From: Streptomyces rishiriensis
Lineage (GTDB): Bacteria; Actinomycetota; Actinomycetes; Streptomycetales; Streptomycetaceae
Direction: 5' to 3'
NCBI RefSeq assembly: GCF_030815485.1
Contig: NZ_JAUSWV010000002.1
Coordinates: 2,914,001 to 2,978,000 of the forward strand
Length of the DNA: 64,000 bases
Part shown: positions 53,649-62,177 of the stretch, piece by piece
Layout of the letters: each line of letters opens with the position of its first letter
How positions within the stretch are numbered: position 1 is the stretch's first letter
The notes under the pieces: generated by a model
Databases searched by the model: none
Told to the model about the DNA's origin: nothing
Seen by the model: only the letters and a program-made list of their open reading frames with translations
Position numbers and translations under genes: made by a program

Positions 53649-53697
53649 TTCAGGCCTCTGTGAATTCTCCGTAAACAGGGAGCCACAGAGGCCTGAA
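53649..53697 (-). terminator. Hairpin terminator after the CDP-ribitol synthase-like gene
   Basis: TTCAGGCCTCTGTG (53649-53662) and CACAGAGGCCTGAA (53684-53697) are perfect 14-nt complements with a 21-nt loop. They lie between the IspD/SDR gene stop (53722) and the TagF-like start (53563), in a notably AT-rich spacer that may hold the TagF-like promoter. Confidence 0.8.
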
Positions 53698-53721
53698 AAT
53701 TCGATGGCTATTTCCGATGGA

Positions 53722-55221
53722 TTATGCCACGCCATCCTGTCGGTCGAGCACTCCGGCCAGCGCCTGCTCGAAGCCGGAGGCGCGGCCGGCGGCCGCCGTC
53801 GGGTCCTGCTGGCGGACGTCGATGACATGCCCGGTGAGTTCGGAGAGCAGCACGTCGAGCGAGGTGCGGGCGACCGCCTCGGAGGACAGCAGGCTGCCCG
53901 CCGGCTCCTGCCCGAAGGCCTTGGTGCGCATGGGCGTCGCCGTGCGCTCCGGGTTCACGCAATTCACCCGGATGCCGTCACCGGCCCACTCGTCGGAGAG
54001 GGCCTGGGTGAGATTCACCATCGCCGCCTTGGTGGAGGAGTACAGGCTGTACTCGGCGCGTCCCCGGGTGTAACTGCTGGAGGTGTACAGCAGCAGTTGC
54101 CCCTTTGTCTCCGCCAGGTACTTGTACGCCGAACGAGCGATCTGCACCGGCGCCAGGTAGTTGACCTTCAGCGCTTCCTCGATGGTCGCGTTGTCCGTCT
54201 CGGCCAGCTTGCCGATGCGCAGCACGCCCGCGGTGTTGACGACGTAGTCGATGCGCCCGGTCTCGCTGTAGGCCTTCGACAGGGCGTCGTCGACCTCCTC
54301 CGGGTTCTCCACGTGCGTGCCGGTGGTGGAGCGGCCCAGGGCGTAGACCGTGGCGCCGTAGGACTCGGCGAGCTCGGCGATGTCCTTGCCGATGCCGTAG
54401 GAACCGCCGAAGACGACCATGGTCCTGCCGGTGAGGAGCTCGCGGTAGACCTCCTCGCCGTTCTGCTCGGGGGCGGCGGAGGAGGCCAGCTGGAAGAGCT
54501 TGTCGGCGATGAAGACGTCGACGGGCTGGGTCACCTTCATGTTGTACTCGTCGCCCGCCACGACGTGGATCGGCACGTCCGGCAGGTAGCGCAGCACGAC
54601 GGTGCAGTCGTCGGTGGCCTGGAAGTTGGGGTCGCCCGCCGCCACCTCGTAGGCCCGGCGGATGGTGGACAGCTTGAACGCCTGCGGGGTCTGGCCACGG
54701 CGCAGCCGGGAGCGGTCCGGGATCTCGGTGATGAACTCGCCGTCCTCGCCGTGCGTACGCGTGACGATGATGGTGTCCGCGGACGGGATGGCGACGTCGA
54801 CCGCCTGGTAGCGCTCCAGCGCCGTGACGCAGTCGTCGATGACCCGCTGCGAGAGCAGGGGACGCACGGCGTCGTGGAAGAGCACGTTGAGGTCCTCGCC
54901 GTCGGCCAGCCCCTCGCCCAGGGCCGCGATGGCGCGCTCGGTGGTCTCGTTCCGCGTGGAGCCGCCCTCGATGATCTTCCGGACCTTCTTGAAACCGGCC
55001 TTGGACACGATCTTCTCGATGTCCGGCACATAGCCCGGCGCCATCAGCACGATGATCTCGTCGACCGAGTCGGCCTTCTCGAAGGTGGTCAGAGTGTGCT
55101 CGATGACTGCCTTGCCGGCGATCTTCAGCAGCTGCTTGGGGATCGACAGACCCACGCGCTGACCGGTGCCACCGGCCAGGATCACTGCGGTGGTACGGGG
55201 CTTGGCTATCTGCTGGGACAC
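53722..55221 (-). CDS. Fused cytidylyltransferase/SDR: predicted CDP-ribitol synthase (Bcs1/Acs1-like)
   Basis: 499 residues from GTG 55221, with AGGT 7-10 nt upstream. Residues about 10-235 are an IspD/TarI-type cytidylyltransferase (TTAVILAGGTGQRVGLSIPK, FHDAVRPLLSQRVIDDCVTA, RRGQTPQAFKLSTIRRAYEV, VTQPVDVFIADKLFQL). Residues about 260-470 are a short-chain dehydrogenase: TMVVFGGSYGIGKDIAELAE (GxxxGIG), VVNTAGVLRIG (NAG-like NTAG), active-site AEYSLYSSTKAAMVNLTQAL (Y-x3-K). The Haemophilus Bcs1/Acs1 proteins have this order and convert ribulose 5-phosphate through ribitol 5-phosphate to CDP-ribitol, the donor of ribitol-phosphate polymers. Supplies the TagF-like polymerase downstream. Confidence 0.87.
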   Translation of the reverse strand: MSQQIAKPRTTAVILAGGTGQRVGLSIPKQLLKIAGKAVIEHTLTTFEKADSVDEIIVLMAPGYVPDIEKIVSKAGFKKVRKIIEGGSTRNETTERAIAALGEGLADGEDLNVLFHDAVRPLLSQRVIDDCVTALERYQAVDVAIPSADTIIVTRTHGEDGEFITEIPDRSRLRRGQTPQAFKLSTIRRAYEVAAGDPNFQATDDCTVVLRYLPDVPIHVVAGDEYNMKVTQPVDVFIADKLFQLASSAAPEQNGEEVYRELLTGRTMVVFGGSYGIGKDIAELAESYGATVYALGRSTTGTHVENPEEVDDALSKAYSETGRIDYVVNTAGVLRIGKLAETDNATIEEALKVNYLAPVQIARSAYKYLAETKGQLLLYTSSSYTRGRAEYSLYSSTKAAMVNLTQALSDEWAGDGIRVNCVNPERTATPMRTKAFGQEPAGSLLSSEAVARTSLDVLLSELTGHVIDVRQQDPTAAAGRASGFEQALAGVLDRQDGVA

Positions 55222-55282
55222 AGTGGACCTACCTCGGGGCGACAGGGAACGGGGAAATGGTCCCACTTGCGGTTACCGCGAT

Positions 55283-55336
55283 GCAAGGTGAGCGCCGTTC
55301 GCTGCAAATGTGCGCGCAACCCGGCATTCACCTTGC
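55283..55336 (-). repeat. Inverted repeat GCAAGGTGA / TCACCTTGC
   Basis: GCAAGGTGA (55283-55291) and TCACCTTGC (55328-55336) are perfect 9-nt complements 36 nt apart, in the spacer between the sulfotransferase stop and the CDP-ribitol synthase start. Could be an operator pair or a large stem-loop. A small CCTGTG/CACAGG stem encloses the sulfotransferase stop. Confidence 0.5.
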
Positions 55337-55400
55337 GTCGCCGGTGATTGCCAGGACACCGGCGCGGCTTCCCATGGATGGTCCCTGGAAATCCTGTGAG

Positions 55401-56669
55401 TTACTGCACAGGGAGTATCTCATTGCCGAGAGTGACCGAGTGCCACCGCCGGCAGCGCGCCGGGCGGCGGCAGTGCCGCCGCAGTCGCTCGAGGCAGCGG
55501 TGCCCGAGGACCCGCACGAGCTCCTTCGACGAGGTCTGGTGCACGGCGCGCGCCGAACCTCCGCCGGGCCCCGCGGCCGCCGCGGCGAGCGCCCCGTACA
55601 GCGCCTGAGCGGCCACCTCCGGCGCGATCCGGGCCTCCGCGGGCGCCGGCCTCCCGGCGGGCCCCGGCACGGCGGACAGCAGGGCCGGGTCACCGATCAC
55701 CCGTACGCCCGTCGACCCGATCCGCTCGGCCATCTCGGCGCCGATCCCGGTGGCCGCCCGGACCGCCCAGTCGGGTGTGGAGATCCTCACGTCGTGTGAC
55801 GTCGGGCTGCACATGTTCTTCATATGCATGACCGCGCCGTTACGAACCAGCCGTGAATAGAGTTCGTCGGGAAGGCCATTACCGCGGAATTCCTTGTTGA
55901 GGGTGCGCAGCATTTCGGTCTCGGCCAGGGTGAGTGAGCGATTCGCCGTGTCCGGAACGGGCTGGAGGAGATCGGCGGGCAGCCCGAGGAGTCCCTCGAA
56001 GGCGCGCATCAGCCCGCCCCGGTCCCGGTCGTCCACCACGACGACGGTGACCCGGTCGGCCCCGACCACGCGAACCCACCGCTCGACCAGCCGGTCGTGC
56101 CGGTGCCGGCGCCAGAAACTGGGGTTGGGCTTCTCGTAGGGGGGCTTGCGGAGCATGTGCTCCAGCCACTCCTCGTAGCCCATGCGCAGGCCGTTCTGCA
56201 CGTACTGCTGCCACTGCGAGGGCATGATCCGCACCAGCGGGCGCAGGGTGACCAGTACCTGCACCGACTCCCCGCCGAGCTGCTCGACGATCCGCTCGGC
56301 GGTCGCGTCGTCCGGGGCGTCGGCGAAGAACTCGCTGCTGATCACGCAGGTGTGGCGGCCGGTGGCGCGCACCTGGTCCACGAGCCGCGTCCAGTGCCGC
56401 TCGGTGGGCGCGCTGTCGCCGATCATCCCGGTCCGGGAGCAGGCCGCCAGCACGGCCTGCATGGGGTGTCTGCTCTGCGCCGGGTACGTGACGCCGTACG
56501 CCGGCAGCTTCTCCTTCGCCGCGAACAGGGCGCCCTGGATCGAGGTGGTCCCGGTCTTGTGCGGCCCGATGTGCAGCAGGCGGGTGCCGGCGGGCAGCGG
56601 GGTGGGCACCGCGTGGACGCGGAGGCCGTCGGTCGTGCCGTCCGTGGGGTTCGTACAGTCCGTCTCCAT
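55401..56669 (-). CDS. Sulfotransferase-like protein (PAPS-dependent)
   Basis: 422 residues from ATG 56669 (METDCTNPTDGTTDGLRVHA); the longer frame to 56894 overlaps the obg terminator area and is rejected. The 5'-phosphosulfate loop is TRLLHIGPHKTGTTSIQGAL at about 30-50 with the key KTGTTS. The 3'-phosphate site reads VLVTLRPLVRIMPSQWQQYV, with the Arg and Ser in family spacing. Later DRVTVVVVDDRDRGGLMRAF, LLGLPADLLQPVP and NRSLTLAETEMLRTLN follow the fold. The enzyme would transfer sulfate from PAPS to a hydroxyl or amine of a sugar. It lies next to the CDP-ribitol synthase gene, on the same strand, 179 nt away. Confidence 0.82.
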   Translation of the reverse strand: METDCTNPTDGTTDGLRVHAVPTPLPAGTRLLHIGPHKTGTTSIQGALFAAKEKLPAYGVTYPAQSRHPMQAVLAACSRTGMIGDSAPTERHWTRLVDQVRATGRHTCVISSEFFADAPDDATAERIVEQLGGESVQVLVTLRPLVRIMPSQWQQYVQNGLRMGYEEWLEHMLRKPPYEKPNPSFWRRHRHDRLVERWVRVVGADRVTVVVVDDRDRGGLMRAFEGLLGLPADLLQPVPDTANRSLTLAETEMLRTLNKEFRGNGLPDELYSRLVRNGAVMHMKNMCSPTSHDVRISTPDWAVRAATGIGAEMAERIGSTGVRVIGDPALLSAVPGPAGRPAPAEARIAPEVAAQALYGALAAAAAGPGGGSARAVHQTSSKELVRVLGHRCLERLRRHCRRPARCRRWHSVTLGNEILPVQ

Positions 56670-56855
56670 GGTCAGAGGACGGTAAGAGGGATTCCTTGGG
56701 GGACGCTGAGAGGAGCCTGGGGCCCAGATGAGTCTCCGGCTCCGGGTCTGCGTGTTCCCCCTCCGGGCCTCCGCCCGCGGTGTCGACGGCGAGGACGCTC
56801 GCGCCGACGGCGCACGGACGTCGTCGACGCGGCAGCCGCGTCGGGCAGCGAAGAA

Positions 56856-56900
56856 GGACCCGTGGGGGCCGGCCGACGGACGGCCGACCCCCACGGGTCC
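56856..56900 (-). terminator. Strong hairpin terminator after obg
   Basis: GGACCCGTGGGGG (56856-56868) pairs with CCCCCACGGGTCC (56888-56900), and an inner CCGGCCG/CGGCCG pair extends it. 27 nt past the obg stop. Confidence 0.85.
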
Positions 56901-56927
56901 CGATGACGAGCGGCAGGAGCCGGCGGG

Positions 56928-58364
56928 CTAGAAGGGCTCGAAGCCCTCGAACTCCTGGGTCGCCTCGTCGCGTTCGGCCTGCTTGTCCCGGCGGCGCTGG
57001 GTCGCGGGACGCGGCTCCTCGAAGCGGTGGTCCTCGCCACGGCGGCCGAGCATCTCGGCGCCGGCCGTCACGGACGGCTCCCAGTCGAAGACGACCGCGT
57101 TGTCCTCGGGTCCGATGGCGACGCCGTCGCCGCCCCGGGCGCCCGCCTTCATCAGCGCGTCCTCGACACCGAGGCGGTTGAGCCGGTCGGCGAGGTAGCC
57201 GACGGCCTCGTCGTTGTTGAAGTCGGTCTGGCGCACCCAGCGCTCGGGCTTCTCACCCCGGACGCGGAACAGACCGTCCTCCTCCAGCGTGACGGTGAAG
57301 CCGGTGTCGTCGACCGCCTTCGGACGGATGACGATCCGGGTCGCCTCCTCCTTCGGCTTGGCCGCGCGCGCCGCGCCCACCATCTCGGCGAGGGCGAAGG
57401 ACAGCTCCTTCAGGCCCAGGTGGGCAACCGCGGACACCTCGAAGACGCGGTAGCCGCGCGCCTCCAGATCCGGGCGGACCATCTCGGCGAGGTCCTTGCC
57501 GTCCGGTACGTCGATCTTGTTCAGCACCACGAGCCGCGGCCGGTTGCCGAGACCGCCGTACTGCTTGAGCTCCTCCTCGATCATGTCGAGGTCGGAGAGC
57601 GGGTCGCGCTCGGACTCCAGGGTCGCCGTGTCCAGCACGTGCACGAGGACGCTGCACCGCTCGACGTGGCGCAGGAACTCCAGGCCGAGGCCCTTGCCCT
57701 GGCTGGCGCCCGGGATCAGACCGGGCACGTCGGCGATCGTGTAGACCATGGAACCGGCCGTGACCACGCCCAGGTTCGGGACCAGGGTCGTGAACGGGTA
57801 GTCCGCGATCTTCGGCTTGGCGGCGGACAGGACGGAGATCAGCGAGGACTTGCCCGCGCTCGGGTAGCCGACGAGGGCCACGTCGGCGACCGTCTTCAGC
57901 TCCAGGACGATGTCCTGGAGGTCACCGGGCACGCCGAGCAGCGCGAAGCCGGGCGCCTTGCGGCGGGCCGAGGACAGCGCCGCGTTGCCGAGGCCGCCGC
58001 GACCGCCCTGGGCGGCGATGTACGAGGTGCCGTGGCCGACCAGGTCCGCCAGCACGTTGCCGGCCTTGTCCTGGACGACGGTGCCGTCCGGGACCGGCAG
58101 GATCAGGTCCTGGCCGTCCTTGCCGGAGCGGTTGCCGCCCTCGCCGGGCTTGCCGTTGGTGGCGTTGCGGTGGGGCTTGTGGTGGTAGTCGAGGAGCGTG
58201 GTGACCGACTGGTCGACGACCAGGATCACATCGCCGCCACGGCCGCCGTTGCCCCCGTCGGGGCCACCGAGCGGCTTGAACTTCTCACGGTGGACGGAGG
58301 CACAGCCGTGGCCTCCGTTACCCGCGGCGACATGGAGTTCGACGCGGTCCACGAAGGTGGTCAT
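56928..58364 (-). CDS. obg: GTPase Obg (CgtA)
   Basis: 478 residues from ATG 58364 ([20 protein letters not shown]); the frame reaches 58382 with 6 more residues but the ATG used matches the family. Obg glycine-rich domain 1-158 ([37 protein letters not shown]), GTPase domain about 160-330 ([21 protein letters not shown]1, [21 protein letters not shown]3, [12 protein letters not shown]4), then the C-terminal OCT domain ([40 protein letters not shown]). Obg works in 50S assembly and, in Streptomyces, in the onset of aerial growth. Third gene of rplU-rpmA-obg. Confidence 0.97.
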   Translation of the reverse strand: MTTFVDRVELHVAAGNGGHGCASVHREKFKPLGGPDGGNGGRGGDVILVVDQSVTTLLDYHHKPHRNATNGKPGEGGNRSGKDGQDLILPVPDGTVVQDKAGNVLADLVGHGTSYIAAQGGRGGLGNAALSSARRKAPGFALLGVPGDLQDIVLELKTVADVALVGYPSAGKSSLISVLSAAKPKIADYPFTTLVPNLGVVTAGSMVYTIADVPGLIPGASQGKGLGLEFLRHVERCSVLVHVLDTATLESERDPLSDLDMIEEELKQYGGLGNRPRLVVLNKIDVPDGKDLAEMVRPDLEARGYRVFEVSAVAHLGLKELSFALAEMVGAARAAKPKEEATRIVIRPKAVDDTGFTVTLEEDGLFRVRGEKPERWVRQTDFNNDEAVGYLADRLNRLGVEDALMKAGARGGDGVAIGPEDNAVVFDWEPSVTAGAEMLGRRGEDHRFEEPRPATQRRRDKQAERDEATQEFEGFEPF

Positions 58365-58421
58365 GGTAGGTGCCTCCAGCACTGCGAAAACGTTCGGGTT
58401 TCATACTGCCTAACACGCGAA

Positions 58422-58461
58422 AGGCGGACCCGCCTTCCCACACGGGAAGTGAGGTCCGCCT
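58422..58461 (-). terminator. Hairpin between rpmA and obg
   Basis: AGGCGGACC (58422-58430) pairs with GGTCCGCCT (58453-58461); an inner TTCCC/GGGAA pair closes over ACAC. 15 nt past rpmA. It may lower obg expression relative to the ribosomal proteins. Confidence 0.75.
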
Positions 58462-58476
58462 CGCGAAAGCTTCCGA

Positions 58477-58731
58477 TCAGGCGACCGGAACGATGTTCAC
58501 GACCTTGCGGCCACGGTGGGTACCGAACTCCACCGCACCGGCGTTCAGCGCGAACAGCGTGTCGTCGCCGCCACGGCCGACGCCCGCACCGGGGTGGAAG
58601 TGCGTGCCGCGCTGGCGGACCAGGATCTCACCCGCGTTGACGACCTGACCGCCGAAGCGCTTCACGCCGAGCCGCTGGGCATTGGAGTCGCGACCGTTCC
58701 GGGTGGACGATGCGCCCTTCTTGTGTGCCAT
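58477..58731 (-). CDS. rpmA: 50S ribosomal protein L27
   Basis: 84 residues reading [20 protein letters not shown], the standard L27 start whose N-terminal tail reaches the peptidyl transferase centre. [20 protein letters not shown] and [20 protein letters not shown] follow. No N-terminal propeptide of the Firmicutes type is present. Starts 14 nt after rplU, same operon. Confidence 0.98.
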   Translation of the reverse strand: MAHKKGASSTRNGRDSNAQRLGVKRFGGQVVNAGEILVRQRGTHFHPGAGVGRGGDDTLFALNAGAVEFGTHRGRKVVNIVPVA

Positions 58732-58745
58732 GTCTCCTCAGTCCC

Positions 58746-59066
58746 TTACTTCGCAGCCGCGGGGATCTCAGTGACCTTGATCGCCGTGTACTGCTGGCGG
58801 TGGCCCTGACGACGGCGGTAGCCGGTCTTGTTCTTGTAGCGAAGGATGTCGATCTTGACGCCCTTGTGGTGGTCCACGACCTCGGCCTGGACCTTGATGC
58901 CGGCCAGCACCCACGGGTCGCTGGTCACAGCGTCGCCGTCGACAACGAGCAGGGTCGAGAGCTCGACCGTGTCGCCAACCTTGGCAGTGGAAATCTTGTC
59001 AACCTCAACGATGTCGCCGACAGCAACCTTGTGCTGGCGACCACCGCTGCGCACGATGGCGTACAC
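58746..59066 (-). CDS. rplU: 50S ribosomal protein L21
   Basis: 106 residues from GTG 59066 ([20 protein letters not shown]); the longer frame to 59129 is rejected because L21 begins at this point. [20 protein letters not shown] and the basic [20 protein letters not shown] signature are seen. L21 binds 23S rRNA domain I. First gene of rplU-rpmA-obg. On the minus strand a TTGACA (59202-59197) lies about 130 nt upstream and could be a -35, though no good -10 follows at standard spacing. Confidence 0.97.
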   Translation of the reverse strand: MYAIVRSGGRQHKVAVGDIVEVDKISTAKVGDTVELSTLLVVDGDAVTSDPWVLAGIKVQAEVVDHHKGVKIDILRYKNKTGYRRRQGHRQQYTAIKVTEIPAAAK

Positions 59067-59452
59067 GCGGATCTCACTCTCTCGCTCTGGGACGGCACCC
59101 CCGAAGTCCAGCCACCCGGGAACGAACACGGACGGCCTCTCCCGACCACCGAGGTAACCGGCACCCGGGAGGAAGAGGGTTTACGGGGATGTGGCATGTC
59201 AACCGACACGCCGAGGGTCAAGGCTACGGGCCCCGGCTTCAAGGGTCAAACCGGGCCGGGTGTCCGACATCGACACTTCCCACGGATCACGGTTTCGTCA
59301 CAGAACCCGCTCCCCTCCTTGTCGTACCTCCCGCAACGCGCCGGTATGCCCCAATCCCCCCTCCGCCCCCCTTCGAGCGAACTTCTCTCGACCATCACGA
59401 AAACCCACGGCTTTCACATACGATCCACATTCACCGACAATCAAGATCATCT

Positions 59453-59472
59453 GTTGATCATGGCTGATCAAC
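59453..59472 (+). promoter_or_regulatory. Palindrome GTTGATCA-TGGC-TGATCAAC before the C5-epimerase gene
   Basis: Perfect 8-nt arms with a 4-nt centre, ending 22 nt before the ATG at 59495. A -10-like TACGAT lies upstream (59419-59424), so the palindrome would be in the early transcript or near the start site: a candidate operator or a small hairpin. The rest of 59067-59452, the divergent spacer with rplU, is AT-richer than the average but shows nothing else definite. Confidence 0.55.
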
Positions 59473-59494
59473 ACCCTTGGGGGGGACCAGAGTT

Positions 59495-61237
59495 ATGGCT
59501 GGAAAGAGGCGTGCCGAAATCGGCCGGAGACGGTTCATACGGCTGGCCGGAGGCGGCGCCGCCGGGGTGGCGGTCGTGGGCGGCGGGGCCGTCACGGCGA
59601 TGGCGACGGGGGTCTTCGAGTCGCCCACGCCGACCGACCCGTTCGCCAACATGCCGCGGTCGATCGCGCTGAGTCTGCCGTCCGGCACGGGCGGGGAGGC
59701 TCTTCCCGTGCCGCCGCTGCCGGACCCCCTCGAGGGCGGCAGCGTCAGCGCGCCGAGCGCCGGCACGCACATCCCGTACACCGGTGGCACGCCGACCGAG
59801 ACGGACGTCCCCACCACCCTGCCGTTCGAGTTCCAGAAGGCCGGCTACCAGATCGCCCCCGATCTGCCGGAGGCCATGCGGCCGTGGCGCAACCGGGCCA
59901 CCACCTGGGCCAACGTCAACCTCTCGTCCGGTGACTACCACCTGAACTCCGACGGCGTGTACATGAAGTACACGGCCGACGGGAAGTCCTACGACCACCC
60001 CGTGGGGCAGATCCAGTTCGGCCTCGGCTGCATCACCAGCTACCGCGTCGAGACCGACCCGACCCGCAAGGCGGTGTTCCTCCAGCGCGCGAAGGCCCAG
60101 GCCGACCGGCTGATCGCCAAGCGCGTCGAGACCCGCGGCGCCTGGTACTTCCCGTACCCGTTCGACTTCACCCACGCCGAGCACAGCGGTGTCGTCTACA
60201 AGGCGCCCTGGTACTCCGGCATGGCCCAGGGCGAGGCGATCAGCCTCTTCGCCCAGCTCGCCGCTCTGGAGGACGGGCTCAGCGCCGACGAACGCGCCCT
60301 GTACCGCACGGCCGCCGACGGCGCCTTCGCCTCGCTGCTGCGCGCCGACAACGCGAACCCGTGGGTGGTGAACAAGGACAAGGCGGGCTACCTCTGGATC
60401 CAGGAGTACCCGTTCAAGACGGCCGGCACGGGCGACTACACGTACAACGGCATGATCTTCGCCCTGTTCGGCGTCTGGGACTACTACCGGCTGACCGGGA
60501 ACGAGCTCGCCGCCCAGCTGTACGACGGCGCGTGCACGACGATGGCCCGGTACTTCACCCTGCTGCGCAACCCGCGCTGGTTCTCGTACTACTGCCAGAC
60601 GCACCGGATCCCGGCGAACACCTATCACCACCACCACATCACGCTCTGGCAGCAGCTGAACTGGCAGACCAACAGCTCGGTCTTCGCCCACCAGCTGGAC
60701 ATGCTGATCGAGGACGTCCCGCCGGGCGTGAAGTCCGGCTCGGTGATCGCCATCGCCGCCGGCACGCACACCCTGTACAAGCTGGACACCAAGGCCGACG
60801 GCGGCTGGGTCAAGGCCAAGGCGGACAAGATCCTCAGCTCGAAGAAGGTCGTCTTCGCCCGGGCCACCCAGGCGCCGATCGACATGCGACGACGTATCCA
60901 GGGCGCGGGCGTCTGGTACCGGATCAGCGCCGGAGCGTACAAGGGCTACTGGATCGGGGAGGCCTACCCGAAGGCGTTCCTGCGCGGTGAGCACGTCACC
61001 GTCACCTACCGGGTGCCGCGCACGCTCACGATCGCCGCGAACGCCTCCGTCGAGGCGATCAGCTTCGGCACCAACGGCGTGGCCGGCACGCTCAAGACGC
61101 TGAAGTACTCCGCGTCGCACACCCTCCAGTTCGACCGCAGGGCGATGGTGAACGGGCGGTCCATGGTCCGGGTCACCTCGGAGGAACTCGCCGGGTACTG
61201 GATTCCGGCCAACCAGGTCACCACCGACGGACACTGA
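59495..61237 (+). CDS. D-glucuronyl C5-epimerase-like protein, Tat-exported
   Basis: 580 residues from ATG 59495 (MAGKRRAEIGRRRFIRLAGG), with a GGGGGGGACC run 9-18 nt upstream. The N-terminus is a Tat signal: RRRFIRLAGGGAAGVAVVGG. Residues about 115-405 match the C5-epimerase C-terminal (alpha/alpha-barrel) domain: WYFPYPFDFTHAEHSGVVYK, WYSGMAQGEAISLFAQLAAL, YTYNGMIFALFGVWDYYRLT, all typical. Residues about 430-580 contain two similar beta modules (VWYRISAGAYKGYWIGEAYP; VRVTSEELAGYWIPANQV), probably wall- or glycan-binding SH3-like domains. Family members flip glucuronate to iduronate within a polymer such as heparosan. Export implies action on a surface polymer. Confidence 0.8.
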   Translation: MAGKRRAEIGRRRFIRLAGGGAAGVAVVGGGAVTAMATGVFESPTPTDPFANMPRSIALSLPSGTGGEALPVPPLPDPLEGGSVSAPSAGTHIPYTGGTPTETDVPTTLPFEFQKAGYQIAPDLPEAMRPWRNRATTWANVNLSSGDYHLNSDGVYMKYTADGKSYDHPVGQIQFGLGCITSYRVETDPTRKAVFLQRAKAQADRLIAKRVETRGAWYFPYPFDFTHAEHSGVVYKAPWYSGMAQGEAISLFAQLAALEDGLSADERALYRTAADGAFASLLRADNANPWVVNKDKAGYLWIQEYPFKTAGTGDYTYNGMIFALFGVWDYYRLTGNELAAQLYDGACTTMARYFTLLRNPRWFSYYCQTHRIPANTYHHHHITLWQQLNWQTNSSVFAHQLDMLIEDVPPGVKSGSVIAIAAGTHTLYKLDTKADGGWVKAKADKILSSKKVVFARATQAPIDMRRRIQGAGVWYRISAGAYKGYWIGEAYPKAFLRGEHVTVTYRVPRTLTIAANASVEAISFGTNGVAGTLKTLKYSASHTLQFDRRAMVNGRSMVRVTSEELAGYWIPANQVTTDGH

Positions 61238-61333
61238 GCGAACGCGCTTGTGCGGGCAGGGGCCGCCCTCGTCGGACGGGCGGCCCCTGCCCGTATGCTC
61301 GCCAGGCGTAGCCAGACACCGGAAGGCGGAGAA

Positions 61334-61936
61334 GTGAACTACAGGGTCCAGCCCAGCGCCCAGGTCGACGCGGGTGCCGAGATCGGCGCCGGGAGCAGTG
61401 TGTGGGACCTCGCGCAGATCCGGGAGGGCGCGCGGCTCGGCGAGGGCTGCGTGGTCGGCCGTGGAGCGTACGTCGGTTCCGGTGTCCGCATGGGCGACAA
61501 CTGCAAGCTCCAGAACTACGCGCTGGTCTACGAGCCTGCCGAGCTCGGCGACGGCGTCTTCATCGGTCCCGCCGTCGTCCTCACCAACGACCACAACCCG
61601 CGCTCCGTGGACCCCGAGGGCAAGCAGAAGCGCGGCGGCGACTGGGAGGCCGTGGGCGTGCGCATCGCCGACGGGGCCTCCATCGGTGCGCGCGCGGTAT
61701 GTGTCGCGCCCCTCACCATCGGCCGCTGGGCGATGGTCGCCGCGGGTGCCGTCGTCACCAAGGACGTGCCGGACTTCGCGCTGGTCGTGGGCGTCCCGGC
61801 CCGCCGGGTCGGCTGGGTCGGGCGGGCCGGCGTCCGGCTGGTGGAGCGGGACGGGGAGCCGGGCGTGTGGGAGTGCCCGGAGACCGGCTCCCGCTACGAC
61901 GAGAAGGACGGGACGCTCGTCGAGCGCACCGCGTAG
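61334..61936 (+). CDS. Left-handed beta-helix acetyltransferase (WlbB/WbpD-like)
   Basis: 200 residues from GTG 61334 (VNYRVQPSAQVDAGAEIGAG), with GGAAGGCGGAG just upstream. Hexapeptide repeats (AEIGAGSSVWDLAQIREGAR, LGEGCVVGRGAYVGSGVRMG, DGASIGARAVCVAPLTIGRW) form a left-handed beta-helix. VLTNDHNPRSVDPEG carries the catalytic-site His of WlbB-type enzymes, and VVTKDVPDFALVVGVPARRV is the usual end. Those enzymes N-acetylate the 3-amino group of UDP-2-acetamido-3-amino-2,3-dideoxyglucuronate. The C-terminal extension contains WECPETGSRYDEKDG. Lies 96 nt after the epimerase-like gene, same strand. Confidence 0.87.
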   Translation: MNYRVQPSAQVDAGAEIGAGSSVWDLAQIREGARLGEGCVVGRGAYVGSGVRMGDNCKLQNYALVYEPAELGDGVFIGPAVVLTNDHNPRSVDPEGKQKRGGDWEAVGVRIADGASIGARAVCVAPLTIGRWAMVAAGAVVTKDVPDFALVVGVPARRVGWVGRAGVRLVERDGEPGVWECPETGSRYDEKDGTLVERTA

Positions 61937-62177
61937 CGACCGTCCGCGTTGACCCGGTTTACGTACCCCTGAACGCAAGGTTCACGAAATCGTTATGCGA
62001 GCGGAGCGAAACCCGAAAGCCGTGTTCTGACCACGGCTTGGACGGACACGGACAGGACGCGACACGACACGCCGCCCCGGCAGGGCAACCCACTGCGGAT
62101 CCGACGCGTCCAACCCTCTGCCTACCATTTCCTTTGCTCGCAAACCCCACATGCCGCCCCCAGAAGAAGAGTGCTCT

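Noticed and set aside
55257..55799. 180-residue plus-strand open frame over the sulfotransferase end
   Set aside because: Antisense to the sulfotransferase; composition and lack of signals fit a shadow.
59468..61978. 836-residue minus-strand open frame
   Set aside because: Antisense to the C5-epimerase-like and beta-helix genes; low-complexity composition.
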